From: a virus
Direction: 5' to 3' (one strand)
IMG/VR virus record: IMGVR_UViG_3300010379_000014
Coordinates: 1-42,519 of that record
Length of the DNA: 42,519 nt
The position numbers and the translations under genes were made by a program. The notes below the pieces were generated by a model. The model was not told where the DNA came from. It searched no databases and saw only the letters and a list, made by a program, of their open reading frames with translations. Shown one piece after another: positions 21,560 to 28,971 of the stretch (positions within the stretch are counted from its first letter, which is position 1; each line of letters opens with the position of its first letter).

Positions 21560-21781
21560 ATGGCTTGGTATTATCCTGAGTGTGATTCACGAAGCCTGTT
21601 CTTCAAGAACCTTCCACTGAAGTCGTTTGACAGTGATGGAGAAGCCGTACAGCACTACAGGGCAAAATACGGAAGTAAGTTGATGGCAGTGGTCAAGGAC
21701 AATGACCCGGAGATTACAGCAGTATACGAACGGGCTTGTATCAATTGCAACAGTGAGGGTTGCCCGATTTGCAAACCTTAG
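21560..21781 (+). CDS. Hypothetical protein, 73 aa
   Basis: ATG 21560 behind AAAGGAG. The C-terminus CINCNSEGCPICKP is a tight four-Cys cluster, probably a zinc knuckle. Overlaps the start of the DUF5522-like gene. Confidence 0.55.
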   Translation: MAWYYPECDSRSLFFKNLPLKSFDSDGEAVQHYRAKYGSKLMAVVKDNDPEITAVYERACINCNSEGCPICKP

Positions 21782-21933
21782 AGCCTGAGGATTTCTACAT
21801 CGAGGATGGAAAGTACGTTCTCACGGCGGCATATCTCCTGAAGCGGGGCTACTGTTGTGGCAACATCTGCCGACACTGCCCGTATGGTGAAGACATTCAA
21901 CGGGCGGCTAGTAAACGGAAGCCTGAAGCATAG
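21769..21933 (+). CDS. DUF5522-like mini protein, ~54 aa
   Basis: TTG 21769 is the favoured start, TTG 21760 an alternative. The body YVLTAAYLLKRGYCCGNICR followed by HCPYG matches the DUF5522 signature (YxLKRGYCCGNxCRHCPY), a four-Cys metal-binding peptide widespread in bacteria with unknown role. Confidence 0.6.
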   Translation: MQTLEPEDFYIEDGKYVLTAAYLLKRGYCCGNICRHCPYGEDIQRAASKRKPEA

Positions 21934-21959
21934 TGTATACTGTAGTTGGAGGCTCCACT

Positions 21960-22250
21960 ATGGTAGACGGTAATGTAGCAATCATCTCACGACCGGGCGA
22001 ACCCTCGCTCTTGAGTACCGATGTTGGGAACGGGACAGTTCTCGTTCAACTGGTAGAGTGGCTACGCAAGCAGGGCTTCACACCCTTGTTTGATACCAAC
22101 AGCGTTTGGCTTGCTCGTCACACAGTTCGGGAATGGAAGCGACCTAAGGTTTTATCGAACGAGCAGTTGGCTTCAGTTCAATTGGAATTGGCGATTGTTC
22201 TTGGCGGTGATGGTACGGTCCTTGGTGCTTGGAGTTCACTACCATCGTGA
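21960..22250 (+). CDS. NAD kinase N-terminal fragment
   Basis: A 96-aa product from ATG 21960 behind GGAGG. NVAIISRPGEPSLL opens a Rossmann-like half, and LELAIVLGGDGTVLGAW is the GGDGT ATP-binding motif of NAD/diacylglycerol kinases. The frame stops five residues later, whereas NAD kinases continue ~180 residues with the NAD-binding and catalytic NE/D region. No continuation is seen in another frame. A TATACT (21936-21941) lies upstream. Probably inactive or a partial-domain protein. Confidence 0.6.
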   Translation: MVDGNVAIISRPGEPSLLSTDVGNGTVLVQLVEWLRKQGFTPLFDTNSVWLARHTVREWKRPKVLSNEQLASVQLELAIVLGGDGTVLGAWSSLPS

Positions 22251-22304
22251 GACTGAACAGGATGAGTGGGTTCGAGTTTCCGGCGAAACCAGTATTATAT
22301 GAGC

Positions 22305-22574
22305 ATGGCCGAGGACAGTAAATCGCTCTCTGACGAGCAAGTAGACCGGTTGAATAGCTACGAGCCCGTCAAACTGGCAAGGATGAATTTGCTTCAGGCG
22401 ACAACAGCGTACGTGAAGAATCGTACCCCTGAGTTGTTTGAGGCGGCTCAACAGGCAAACGAAGAATACGCAAGAGTGTTCTCCGAGCGTCTCACGGAAG
22501 TGTTAGAGCACCCACCGCAGCCAAAGTCGGTAGCTGCCCTATCACAGGACAAACTCAAAGGATTCAAGAAGTGA
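22305..22574 (+). CDS. Hypothetical helical protein, 89 aa
   Basis: ATG 22305 (or in-frame ATG 22299) has no ribosome site but stands exactly 6 nt after TATTAT (22293-22298), the spacing seen at other leaderless starts here. Helical, charged (EAAQQANEEYARVFSERLTE). The stop overlaps the next GTG (GTGA). Confidence 0.5.
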   Translation: MAEDSKSLSDEQVDRLNSYEPVKLARMNLLQATTAYVKNRTPELFEAAQQANEEYARVFSERLTEVLEHPPQPKSVAALSQDKLKGFKK

Positions 22575-22747
22575 AGAAAAGCGAAAAGGCTCATTTGGCT
22601 GGCGTGGTAGACAACGAGGGATTCGATTATGCCTTTCGCTACTACAGCAGCTTTGACGACATCAAGGACCCCAAGTTTCACGAACTACGCAAGGCTTATG
22701 TAGAAGCTGCAAAGGCACTGAGCGACTACATTGGATTGGAAGATTGA
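22571..22747 (+). CDS. Conserved phage small protein, 58 aa
   Basis: GTG 22571 in a GTGA overlap. NEGFDYAFRYYSSFDDIKD, then KAYVEAAKALSDYI, is a pattern I recognise from short proteins in many tailed phages; function unknown. Confidence 0.55.
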   Translation: MKKSEKAHLAGVVDNEGFDYAFRYYSSFDDIKDPKFHELRKAYVEAAKALSDYIGLED

Positions 22748-22786
22748 AATGACCCGATTACCCGACTTACGAATACCCCTTTTTAT

Positions 22787-22873
22787 GGGGCTGTAGAGAA
22801 TGGCATATCACGCGGACTTAAAATCCGATGGTCCGTTTCGACGGTGTGGGTTCGAATCCCACCAGCCCCACCA
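22787..22873 (+). tRNA. tRNA-Leu(TAA)
   Basis: Acceptor GGGGCTG/CAGCCCC, A73, CCA. Anticodon loop CTTAAAA in a CGGA/TCCG stem, long variable arm, T-arm GTGGG-TTCGAAT-CCCAC. Confidence 0.88.
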
Positions 22874-22886
22874 TACCAACCTTCAA

Positions 22887-22977
22887 GGTGGGGAGCAGAG
22901 GATGCGGAGGAGCCTTATAAACTTCATAGACGGTAGATGACCGTTTCCAGAGGGTTCGATTCCCTCCCCCACTTCCA
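22887..22977 (+). tRNA. Atypical class II tRNA, possible TAT anticodon
   Basis: Acceptor GGTGGGG/CCCCACT (first pair G-U), T73, CCA. T-arm GAGGG-TTCGATT-CCCTC and a variable arm ACGGT-AGATG-ACCGT are clear. The best anticodon arm is GGAGC-CTTATAA-ACTTC with a C-A mismatch, giving TAT. The identity is uncertain and the D-arm is poor. Confidence 0.5.
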
Positions 22978-23018
22978 ATTTTTCCTCTTCGAGCGTATTA
23001 TGGTTCAGAGGACTCTCG

Positions 23019-23531
23019 ATGCTCTGGTTCAAAAGCAAAGCCAAAAAAGAAGACGCTTCATCCGAAACTTTCTGGTTCAATGGCAAGAAAGTCAAGAAGG
23101 AAGAAATTCCGCCCGAGGTACTCGCTCATCGCGATAAATTCCAAGCGATAGTTGAGCCCCTTCTCAGACTTGAGCCTGTTCGCGAATACAACGACCTCAT
23201 CCCTCCCTCCAATCCCCTCTATCCATGGAAAGCCGATGGTTGGGAAGTGCTGTGTTACTACTGCCATGTTTGCGGAGTTCGCACTCCGCCGCACGGGGGC
23301 TTCTGCTCCGTGGGTGGACCCCCGTCATTCCATGCAACACCAATGAGTCAGAAGGAAAGCGAAGTGACTCGTTGGGCAGAAGCCGAGCGTGGCAAAGAGA
23401 TGCACATTGCTCTATTCGATTTGCTTCAAGTGTATGAGGGCAAGCCCTCGTATCAGCGAGAAGGTTTGTCGCTCAATGAAGCTGTCCGTCACGTACTCAA
23501 GGCATCACCATGGGGGCACAGCGTAAAATGA
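23019..23531 (+). CDS. Hypothetical protein with CxxC knuckle, 170 aa
   Basis: ATG 23019 behind GAGGA. Basic N-terminus. The middle part LCYYCHVCGVRTPPHGGFC offers Cys and His for zinc. The C-terminal half is helical. Its stop overlaps the next ATG (ATGA). No family recognised. Confidence 0.55.
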   Translation: MLWFKSKAKKEDASSETFWFNGKKVKKEEIPPEVLAHRDKFQAIVEPLLRLEPVREYNDLIPPSNPLYPWKADGWEVLCYYCHVCGVRTPPHGGFCSVGGPPSFHATPMSQKESEVTRWAEAERGKEMHIALFDLLQVYEGKPSYQREGLSLNEAVRHVLKASPWGHSVK

Positions 23532-23755
23532 CTGTGAGATGTATGCAACCTACTGATATCGAAATCGGCGACCACGTTCTCCTGAAAGAGAACTCCTACC
23601 CCTACAACACGGTTGAAGTGCGGATTACCAGAATCGCCGGTACCTCATTTCAAATCCACTGTTGGAATCCCTTCAACGTTGATTTCTGGCGTCAGTGGCT
23701 CAATATGAGTGACTACACCTACATCGGCAAGGTCAGAAACGTCCCAACGAAATAA
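23528..23755 (+). CDS. Hypothetical protein, 75 aa
   Basis: ATG 23528 in an ATGA overlap. IEIGDHVLLKENSYPYNTVE looks like a small beta-barrel opening (SH3/KOW-like). Function unknown. Confidence 0.5.
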   Translation: MTVRCMQPTDIEIGDHVLLKENSYPYNTVEVRITRIAGTSFQIHCWNPFNVDFWRQWLNMSDYTYIGKVRNVPTK

Positions 23756-23771
23756 AAATTTCCAAGAACAC

Positions 23772-23801
23772 AGGCTAAATTGCCCCTCACCCCGGTATAC
23801 T
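23772..23801 (+). promoter_or_regulatory. Phage promoter, type A
   Basis: AGGCTA (23772-23777), 18-bp spacer, TATACT (23796-23801). A leader with GGGAG precedes ATG 23820. Confidence 0.65.
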
Positions 23802-23819
23802 TTGGACAAGGGAGAAACC

Positions 23820-24182
23820 ATGGGACGTGAACTCAAGAGAGTTGCCCTCGATTTCGATTGGCCGAGGAAGAAGATTTGGGAGGGCTGTGGTCGAAGGGGC
23901 TGTGGTCGAAGGGGCTGTGGTTGTCGTGGCCGGATTCCTGCCATGAGTGGCGGATGGTTGGGAGACCCGGAGAGTACCCCGTGTGAGATGGGCGGAGGTC
24001 CGGTGGTGGAGTATCCTAAAGATGCCCCCAAGGACGACGCTCCTGCATTGCGGGTATTGGCGTTGTCACGGAGATTGTTGAAGGCTGCTTCCAGTGCCCT
24101 CAAGAGTTACCAGTACGGAAACAGTTCGCCGGAGTTGGCGAAGGAAACTTCCGAAGCGATTGACAAGTTTCTTGGAGAGTGA
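23820..24182 (+). CDS. Phage protein with 15-bp tandem repeats, 120 aa
   Basis: MGRELKRVALDFDWPRKKIWEG is a familiar opening of small tailed-phage proteins. Three near-identical 15-bp units (from 23882, 23897 and 23912) then encode GCGRR, GCGRR and GCGCR, giving a Cys/Arg-rich loop where relatives usually carry a CxxC element. The C-terminus is helical. The repeat number may vary between strains. Confidence 0.6.
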   Translation: MGRELKRVALDFDWPRKKIWEGCGRRGCGRRGCGCRGRIPAMSGGWLGDPESTPCEMGGGPVVEYPKDAPKDDAPALRVLALSRRLLKAASSALKSYQYGNSSPELAKETSEAIDKFLGE

Positions 24183-24183
24183 A

Positions 24184-24330
24184 ATGTTCAACGGTGAACT
24201 AGTTGCGGTGGAAGTGTACGGAGCAGAGGAATTGCTTTTAATGATTCCCGAGCCAGATAGGCCGAGCCCGGAGGATTACTACGACGGGCAGGCGGATGCC
24301 ATGCAAACCTATGAACCGAGGTCGATATGA
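24184..24330 (+). CDS. Small acidic protein, 48 aa
   Basis: ATG 24184 behind GGAGAG. Acidic, with AEELLLMIPEPDRPSPED. The stop overlaps the next start (ATGA). Confidence 0.5.
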   Translation: MFNGELVAVEVYGAEELLLMIPEPDRPSPEDYYDGQADAMQTYEPRSI

Positions 24331-24755
24331 GTGACTTCAAGTTTTTCCAGTGTCTAGACTGCGGGTACAGCGGCTCGGGCAGCGAGACCGAGATTGCGAA
24401 GCACAGGTCACGCTGTAGTACCGGACCAACTGCGCCGCTCAAGTATCAGATTCCAGACGACCTGAAAGCTCTTTATGGTTTCGCGTTGAAAGGCGATTAC
24501 CGCATTTGCTGCTTTGATACCTATGTCGGCGAATACCGGCCATCAACCATTCCCGTCACTCTGCAAGGGCTGATTGAGCGAATCGCCTCCTTGGAAGTTG
24601 AAAATCAAACCCTCAAGCCGGAGATTGACGAATTCAAACGTAATCAGCCATTCACCGAGGCGTTAATCCACGATCTCAATCAAGAGATCACTAGGCGGGA
24701 CATGGCTGAGTCGCAACTGCCGCCGGACGGCCTATTCCGATTCGAGGATGACTGA
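24327..24755 (+). CDS. C2HC zinc-finger coiled-coil protein, 142 aa
   Basis: CLDCGYSGSGSETEIAKHRS with a final Cys is a C2HC finger at residues ~9-30. Residues ~85-130 form a heptad-like helix (LIERIASLEVENQTLKPEID). Likely a DNA- or protein-binding dimer. ATGA overlaps on both sides. Confidence 0.55.
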   Translation: MSDFKFFQCLDCGYSGSGSETEIAKHRSRCSTGPTAPLKYQIPDDLKALYGFALKGDYRICCFDTYVGEYRPSTIPVTLQGLIERIASLEVENQTLKPEIDEFKRNQPFTEALIHDLNQEITRRDMAESQLPPDGLFRFEDD

Positions 24756-25120
24756 TGAATACCCAGCCTAGCCCGCAGTATGTTGCCGAAGTATTGGCTG
24801 AAGTTGACCGAAGAAACCAACAAAGATTGAAGCCCTGCAAACGCTGCACGCCGCTGATCGGGAACGGCGTGTTACTGACGCTCTTTCACATGACCGAATC
24901 CGACATCGGCGGTTACTATCCGGCCAGCGTTATGTGCGAGCAATGTCATCGGCAGATATGGGGCAGAAAGACGGACGAAAGTGCAATCGTAGCGTGGAAC
25001 AAAGCACAGCAATATCCCACTCAACCGCCAGCCCGGAGCGTTATCCGGGTAATCAACCTCACAAGGAGCAGCAAAAATGGAACGATGCTCGACCACTGGA
25101 ACAGAGAAGGGCACCTATAA
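24755..25120 (+). CDS. Lar-like zinc protein (restriction alleviation family)
   Basis: A 121-aa protein. LKPCKRC, then VMCEQCHRQIW, then DESAIVAWNKAQ follows the Lar/Ead pattern (LKPCPFCG...CxxCG...AIxxWN). Lar of the Rac prophage eases type I restriction; many phage relatives carry only the zinc fold with unproven function. The tail after residue ~90 overlaps another frame and is probably not part of the fold. Confidence 0.55.
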   Translation: MNTQPSPQYVAEVLAEVDRRNQQRLKPCKRCTPLIGNGVLLTLFHMTESDIGGYYPASVMCEQCHRQIWGRKTDESAIVAWNKAQQYPTQPPARSVIRVINLTRSSKNGTMLDHWNREGHL

Positions 25121-25716
25121 TGTCAACTGGATACACAGAAACGCTGGTGGAAGAGGGGCAATCTTTCAAGGATTTCGTGATGACCTGCGCTCGTGCGTTC
25201 GGTCCCATGATTGAAATGAGAGACCTGCCCCTCGACGCCCCGATTCCTGAAAGCTTTGGCGAGGAAAGTTCTTATCACAAGGAAGGTCTCACCGAGGCTC
25301 AGGAAGAGTTAAAACGGCTTCAACGGATGAGCGACCCGGAGCGTGAAGCTTACGGCACAGCGCATCAAAATGACGCTATCGCCTCTTATGAAAGTGCCAT
25401 CGAGAAGGTCACGGCTCAGTATCAACGAGTCGAAGAGATGGAGCAGCGGGTAAATGCGTGGAACCCACCTGCGGCCTACTCTGGCTTGAAAGAGTTCATG
25501 CTTTCCCAACTGAGCATGTCGAAAGACAGTCCGAATAGTCTTATTCGGATGTTGAATGAGACAAGGGAGTCCAAGCCAATGGACTACTGGAATGCGTCAG
25601 TTGAATGCGCCCTGAGGGATATCAGCTACCACAAGCAGGAACTGGCCGGTTCGAAGAAGAACGCTGAGACCAGCACCAAGTGGGTTCGGAATCTTCAACA
25701 GCTTTTGAAAGATTGA
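25120..25716 (+). CDS. Conserved phage protein, 198 aa
   Basis: ATG 25120 in a TAATG overlap. The N-terminus (TGYTETLVEEGQSFKDFVMT, then CARAFGPMIEMRD) matches a protein family common in tailed phages, followed by a long helical region with YHKEGLTEAQEELKRL. Function unknown. Confidence 0.6.
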   Translation: MSTGYTETLVEEGQSFKDFVMTCARAFGPMIEMRDLPLDAPIPESFGEESSYHKEGLTEAQEELKRLQRMSDPEREAYGTAHQNDAIASYESAIEKVTAQYQRVEEMEQRVNAWNPPAAYSGLKEFMLSQLSMSKDSPNSLIRMLNETRESKPMDYWNASVECALRDISYHKQELAGSKKNAETSTKWVRNLQQLLKD

Positions 25717-25742
25717 CGCAACTGTAGTTGGTGGAGTATTGT
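25713..25742 (+). promoter_or_regulatory. Promoter upstream of radical SAM gene
   Basis: TTGACG (25713-25718), 18-bp spacer, TATTGT (25737-25742). This is the best sigma70-like -35 in the window. Confidence 0.5.
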
Positions 25743-25759
25743 ACGAAGTGAGGTAAGCT

Positions 25760-27211
25760 ATGAAGATTCACAACATCCGAATGGGGTTGGCAACCAACTC
25801 CTCGTCCACTCACTCGCTCATCTTCATGAGCCCTGCTAACTACAAGAACACAAGCACCGATGAATACGGAGACTTTGGTTGGAGTTTCTTCACGGCTGCA
25901 AACAAGACCTCGAAGGAAAACTACCTCGGGTACACCCTGATGAGTAACCTCGAACAGGTTATGGGAAAGCAAAACGCGGCTGTCATTATGGCCTCCCTCT
26001 TTCCTTCTCGGGGCAAGGACTTCGCCAATCAACTCGACCACGGTGGATACGGCATCGACCACCAGAGCATGATGACCCTCCCGGTGAACTGGAATGGTAA
26101 GGGCATCGACTTGGAATTCTTCCGGGCTTTCCGCGATTACATCCTCAAGAACCCAATCGCCATTCTCGGCGGCAATGACAACGACGACCACGCTCATCCG
26201 TTGGCTGGCTCCGGCGTCCATGTGGACATGGGTCTCCCCGAAGACTACGGATATGGCGAGTCTGCCGGTCTTGTTGCTCGTCAGGACGGCGACCACTGGG
26301 TGGTTTTCAATCGCAATTCCGGGGCGAAAGTACGTCTATCTTTTTCCAGTAAGACTGGAAAAATCGCAGAGGCAAACAAGGGCAAAGCACCAGAGTTGGT
26401 TGACATCAAGATTACCGACTACTGTCCCTTCGGTTGCCCCTTCTGCTATCAGGGCTCGACCACAGAAGGCGTACACGCCGACAGGTACAAGATAACCGGC
26501 CTCGCGTATGTGCTGGCCGATATGAAGGTGTTTGAAGTCGCCATTGGCGGCGGTGAGCCGACGCTGCATCCTCACTTCATTGAGATTCTCGACTCCTTCC
26601 GTACGCAGAAAATTGTCCCCAACTTCACCACCAAGAACCTCGCGTGGATGAATGACGACAAGCTGCGTCCCCAAATTCTGGACCTCTGTGGGTCTTTTGC
26701 TTACTCGGTTCACGACCGGGCTGACGTTGCCAAGTTGAATGCGTTGCTGGAAAAGTACAAGCTTGAGAATCACTGGAGCTACGGACACAGCAAGGCATCG
26801 GTGCAGTACGTTTTGGAAAGTGGGGGCGACTTGTACGGTGTACTTGATGAAGCGAAGAAGCACTACACCCGTGTTACCCTCCTCGGTTTCAAGACGACCG
26901 GCTTTGGTAAGGATTTTCCCACCGTTCCAGAAGACTGGATTGAGACCGTCAAGAAAGTGCAGGGCGAGAACGGATGGCTCAATCTCGGTGTGGATACTGC
27001 AATCATCCAGAAGTACGGTCCTAAAATCAAGGACGACCTCAAGGTTCGTGAGGAGTTGATGACTGCGGAAGAGGGGAAGTTCTCAATGTACATCGACGCT
27101 GTGAGCCAAAGGATGGCTCCAAGTTCGTACTGTGACGAGAGCCTGTACGTTCCTTACACTTCCAATGACCTTTCTCCAATTGACGTTGAGACGGCCTTCC
27201 AACAGTGGTAA
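25760..27211 (+). CDS. Radical SAM enzyme with novel N-terminal domain
   Basis: A 483-aa protein, ATG 25760. Residues 222-229 (CPFGCPFC) are the CxxxCxxC site that binds the catalytic [4Fe-4S] cluster. AIGGGEPTLHP (261-271) is the SAM-contacting GGEP motif. The ~200 residues before it form a separate domain starting IRMGLATNSSSTHS, with HGG and HAHP motifs, whose function I do not know. No SPASM-type extra Cys cluster is seen. The substrate could be a peptide, nucleotide or RNA. Small genes follow closely. Confidence 0.75.
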   Translation: MKIHNIRMGLATNSSSTHSLIFMSPANYKNTSTDEYGDFGWSFFTAANKTSKENYLGYTLMSNLEQVMGKQNAAVIMASLFPSRGKDFANQLDHGGYGIDHQSMMTLPVNWNGKGIDLEFFRAFRDYILKNPIAILGGNDNDDHAHPLAGSGVHVDMGLPEDYGYGESAGLVARQDGDHWVVFNRNSGAKVRLSFSSKTGKIAEANKGKAPELVDIKITDYCPFGCPFCYQGSTTEGVHADRYKITGLAYVLADMKVFEVAIGGGEPTLHPHFIEILDSFRTQKIVPNFTTKNLAWMNDDKLRPQILDLCGSFAYSVHDRADVAKLNALLEKYKLENHWSYGHSKASVQYVLESGGDLYGVLDEAKKHYTRVTLLGFKTTGFGKDFPTVPEDWIETVKKVQGENGWLNLGVDTAIIQKYGPKIKDDLKVREELMTAEEGKFSMYIDAVSQRMAPSSYCDESLYVPYTSNDLSPIDVETAFQQW

Positions 27212-27231
27212 GTTAGTTCTGTGGAGAACTG

Positions 27232-27453
27232 ATGAAAGTTCGTCGTGTGGTCATTGAAATCGAGGCACCGTGGACAGTTAATCTGGAAGCGGTATTGGAG
27301 TTAATCAAGGGAGTTTTGACCAATGCGAAAATTCCGCATCAGGCACAAATCCTCGCAACCGTGAAAAGCGACAACGACACATTACCTACTCCTGAGGGGT
27401 ATGTTGGACTTGAAGTTCTCATGAGTCGGTACAACTTGGGGAGGAGCGCATGA
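27232..27453 (+). CDS. Hypothetical protein, 73 aa
   Basis: ATG 27232, 20 bp after the radical SAM gene, behind GGAGAAC. A beta-alpha-beta-like small fold (VRRVVIEIEAPWTVNLEAVL). It could be a partner of the radical SAM enzyme, by position only. Confidence 0.5.
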   Translation: MKVRRVVIEIEAPWTVNLEAVLELIKGVLTNAKIPHQAQILATVKSDNDTLPTPEGYVGLEVLMSRYNLGRSA

Positions 27454-27527
27454 AGGCGGCAGAGGCAAGAACACTCGCTCAGAAGAACGCCCCTATCGTG
27501 GGTGTTGAAGGTGAGTTGGTAACATGA
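27450..27527 (+). CDS. 25-aa peptide
   Basis: ATGA overlaps at both ends tie it to its neighbours. The opening MKAAEARTLAQKNAP is a frequent start of phage small proteins; the usual longer C-terminus is absent. Confidence 0.45.
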   Translation: MKAAEARTLAQKNAPIVGVEGELVT

Positions 27528-27751
27528 GCTATCAACTTTTGATAACCACAACCACAACGAAGTACAACTATATTGAAGTGGGGTATGGTTCATATCGCCG
27601 GGGTAGCATCGGCGGCGTTGCATCCAGCACCACCACCGTTTCGTTTGACACCCGCAAGGAAGCGGACGAAGCCGCCGATTCTCTCAAGGGAGACGACGAC
27701 GTAACAGTCAAGAAACTCTACAAGACAACAAAGAGGGGGCTCAATGAGTGA
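27524..27751 (+). CDS. Hypothetical protein, 75 aa
   Basis: Starts in an ATGA overlap. Thr-rich beta strands, then TRKEADEAADSLKGD resembling a ferredoxin-like helix found in many small phage proteins. Function unknown. Confidence 0.5.
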   Translation: MSYQLLITTTTTKYNYIEVGYGSYRRGSIGGVASSTTTVSFDTRKEADEAADSLKGDDDVTVKKLYKTTKRGLNE

Positions 27752-27896
27752 ATGTGAACACATGGACTGTCACGTGTGCCATCGGATTGTACTCCCGATT
27801 GTAACGGAGTCCCGGATGTTCATTACCAAGTATTGTCCCTATTGCGGTACGTGTCTCTACGACATAGCCAAGCCTGATGAGGAAGAACGGGCATGA
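27744..27896 (+). CDS. Small zinc-binding protein, 50 aa
   Basis: ATG 27744 lies in the end of the previous gene, behind AGAGGGGG. CEHMDCHVCHR and CPYCGTC give a compact Cys/His cluster typical of zinc ribbons. Confidence 0.5.
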   Translation: MSECEHMDCHVCHRIVLPIVTESRMFITKYCPYCGTCLYDIAKPDEEERA

Positions 27897-27905
27897 CAAG
27901 CGGAC

Positions 27906-27935
27906 TAGCCAAAACCGGTAGACCCTTGGTATACT
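27906..27935 (+). promoter_or_regulatory. Phage promoter, type A
   Basis: TAGCCA (27906-27911), 18-bp spacer, TATACT (27930-27935); the closest match to the consensus. Confidence 0.7.
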
Positions 27936-27984
27936 GTAGGTGTTGGCGGGCTCAACCCCCCAAAATCAACACAAGGAGCCACAA

Positions 27985-28146
27985 ATGGATTTTCCTGTGG
28001 GCAGCGCCCTGATCCTTCTTTTGGTGTTTGTCGTCGCCCTTTCCGTCTATTTCCTTCCGACGGCCATGGATGCTCTCTCACGTCGCGGCTCCATCGCGTG
28101 TCGTAGCATCAGTAAACTTCACACAACTACTGGACTAAGGCAATGA
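27985..28146 (+). CDS. Small membrane protein, 53 aa
   Basis: ATG 27985 behind AAGGAG. One N-terminal membrane span (ALILLLVFVVALSVYFL) followed by a basic tail. The stop overlaps the next ATG (ATGA). Confidence 0.55.
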   Translation: MDFPVGSALILLLVFVVALSVYFLPTAMDALSRRGSIACRSISKLHTTTGLRQ

Positions 28147-28325
28147 CAAAAGAAGAGGCTATAAGGGAGTTGAAGTCCCTCGCTGAGGCTGCGTCCGTGA
28201 TGGCGGAGAACCAACAAAGATGTGGTTGGACTGTAAGCCCTTTCGTGTTTCAGAATTGGATATTGAGACTCAACAGGATTATTGCAGCGTTGGATTTTTC
28301 AGACCCCGAAGCCAACACAAGGTGA
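28143..28325 (+). CDS. Hypothetical helical protein, 60 aa
   Basis: ATGA overlap at the start. EEAIRELKSLAEAASVMAEN forms a long helix; no motif recognised. Confidence 0.5.
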   Translation: MTKEEAIRELKSLAEAASVMAENQQRCGWTVSPFVFQNWILRLNRIIAALDFSDPEANTR

Positions 28326-28345
28326 GCCCGGTTGGAGAGAACCAA

Positions 28346-28441
28346 ATGAAAACTTGTAAGTGTGGACGCTAGTATAACTCGCTTAAGAAACTGTGCCCTA
28401 TCTGCTTCCGGGCTCTTCTGGAAGAAATCGAGCCGAACTGA
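28346..28441 (+). pseudogene. Zinc-ribbon peptide with in-frame TAG
   Basis: ATG 28346 to TGA 28441 reads MKTCKCGR, TAG (28370-28372), YNSLKKLCPICFRALLEE... Without the TAG this would be a 31-aa Cys4 ribbon (CKC...CPIC). No amber-suppressor tRNA (CTA anticodon) was found in the window, so decay is more likely than recoding, but the frame after the TAG is intact. Confidence 0.45.
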
Positions 28442-28499
28442 TTCAAAACTAAGGAGCAGCAATATCGTCCTCACCGCCCCAAAATTTTTCCAATAACAC

Positions 28500-28529
28500 T
28501 GGCTAAATCCGCCTTCGGTTTGGTATACT
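28500..28529 (+). promoter_or_regulatory. Phage promoter, type A, leaderless start
   Basis: TGGCTA (28500-28505), 18-bp spacer, TATACT (28524-28529). ATG 28536 follows after exactly 6 nt. Confidence 0.7.
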
Positions 28530-28535
28530 GTAGAC

Positions 28536-28757
28536 ATGAAATCGCCTCCATTGCAGCACCAGAAGTGTGCCGATACTTATTGGCAAGAAGTGGTGCTGGA
28601 CTGTAACAAGCGGATTGAAGACGGCAGGATTATTGAGGAAGCCAGCCGGTTGTTCTACAGGGACCGAGCGAGGACGAAACGCACCAGCAACCAGATGAAG
28701 GAGAACTTGGTTACTATCTACAACGACGGAGAAATTGCAGTTCAAGACCAGAATTAA
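28536..28757 (+). CDS. Hypothetical protein, 73 aa, leaderless mRNA
   Basis: The ATG falls on the predicted transcription start, so there is no room for a ribosome site. A charged helical protein (YWQEVVLDCNKRIEDGRIIE). Not recognised. Confidence 0.55.
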   Translation: MKSPPLQHQKCADTYWQEVVLDCNKRIEDGRIIEEASRLFYRDRARTKRTSNQMKENLVTIYNDGEIAVQDQN

Positions 28758-28760
28758 ATT

Positions 28761-28971
28761 TTTAAATCTTTAACTCAACTATGGTATTATACAGATGTGA
28801 GGGAAACCTTACCGGGTAGCTCCCGTTCCGTCGTCTCATCCGCGACTACATAGACGGAGATTCTGGAGAACAGAGGAAAAGCAAACCCCAAAGGAAAGCG
28901 AGAAGGAACGCCTTCTCCGCCATCGTGCGACACTGCTTGAGGCGTCGTACAATCTACGTCTTCTTGACAAG
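28761..28971 (+). promoter_or_regulatory. Promoter-like element and unassigned open frame
   Basis: GGTATTAT has its -10 at 28785-28790 with a weak -35 (TTTAAA, 28761-28766). ATG 28795 is followed at once by TGA. After that TGA the frame stays open into the gene at 28972 and reads like protein (EKERLLRHRATLLEASYN...), so the true gene may start upstream by an unusual codon or be damaged at codon 2. Confidence 0.4.

Noticed and set aside
28346-28441. Genome-wide TAG recoding
   Set aside because: Several genes with good homology end in TAG (for example 20910-21461 and 33939-34676) and no CTA-anticodon tRNA is present in the window.
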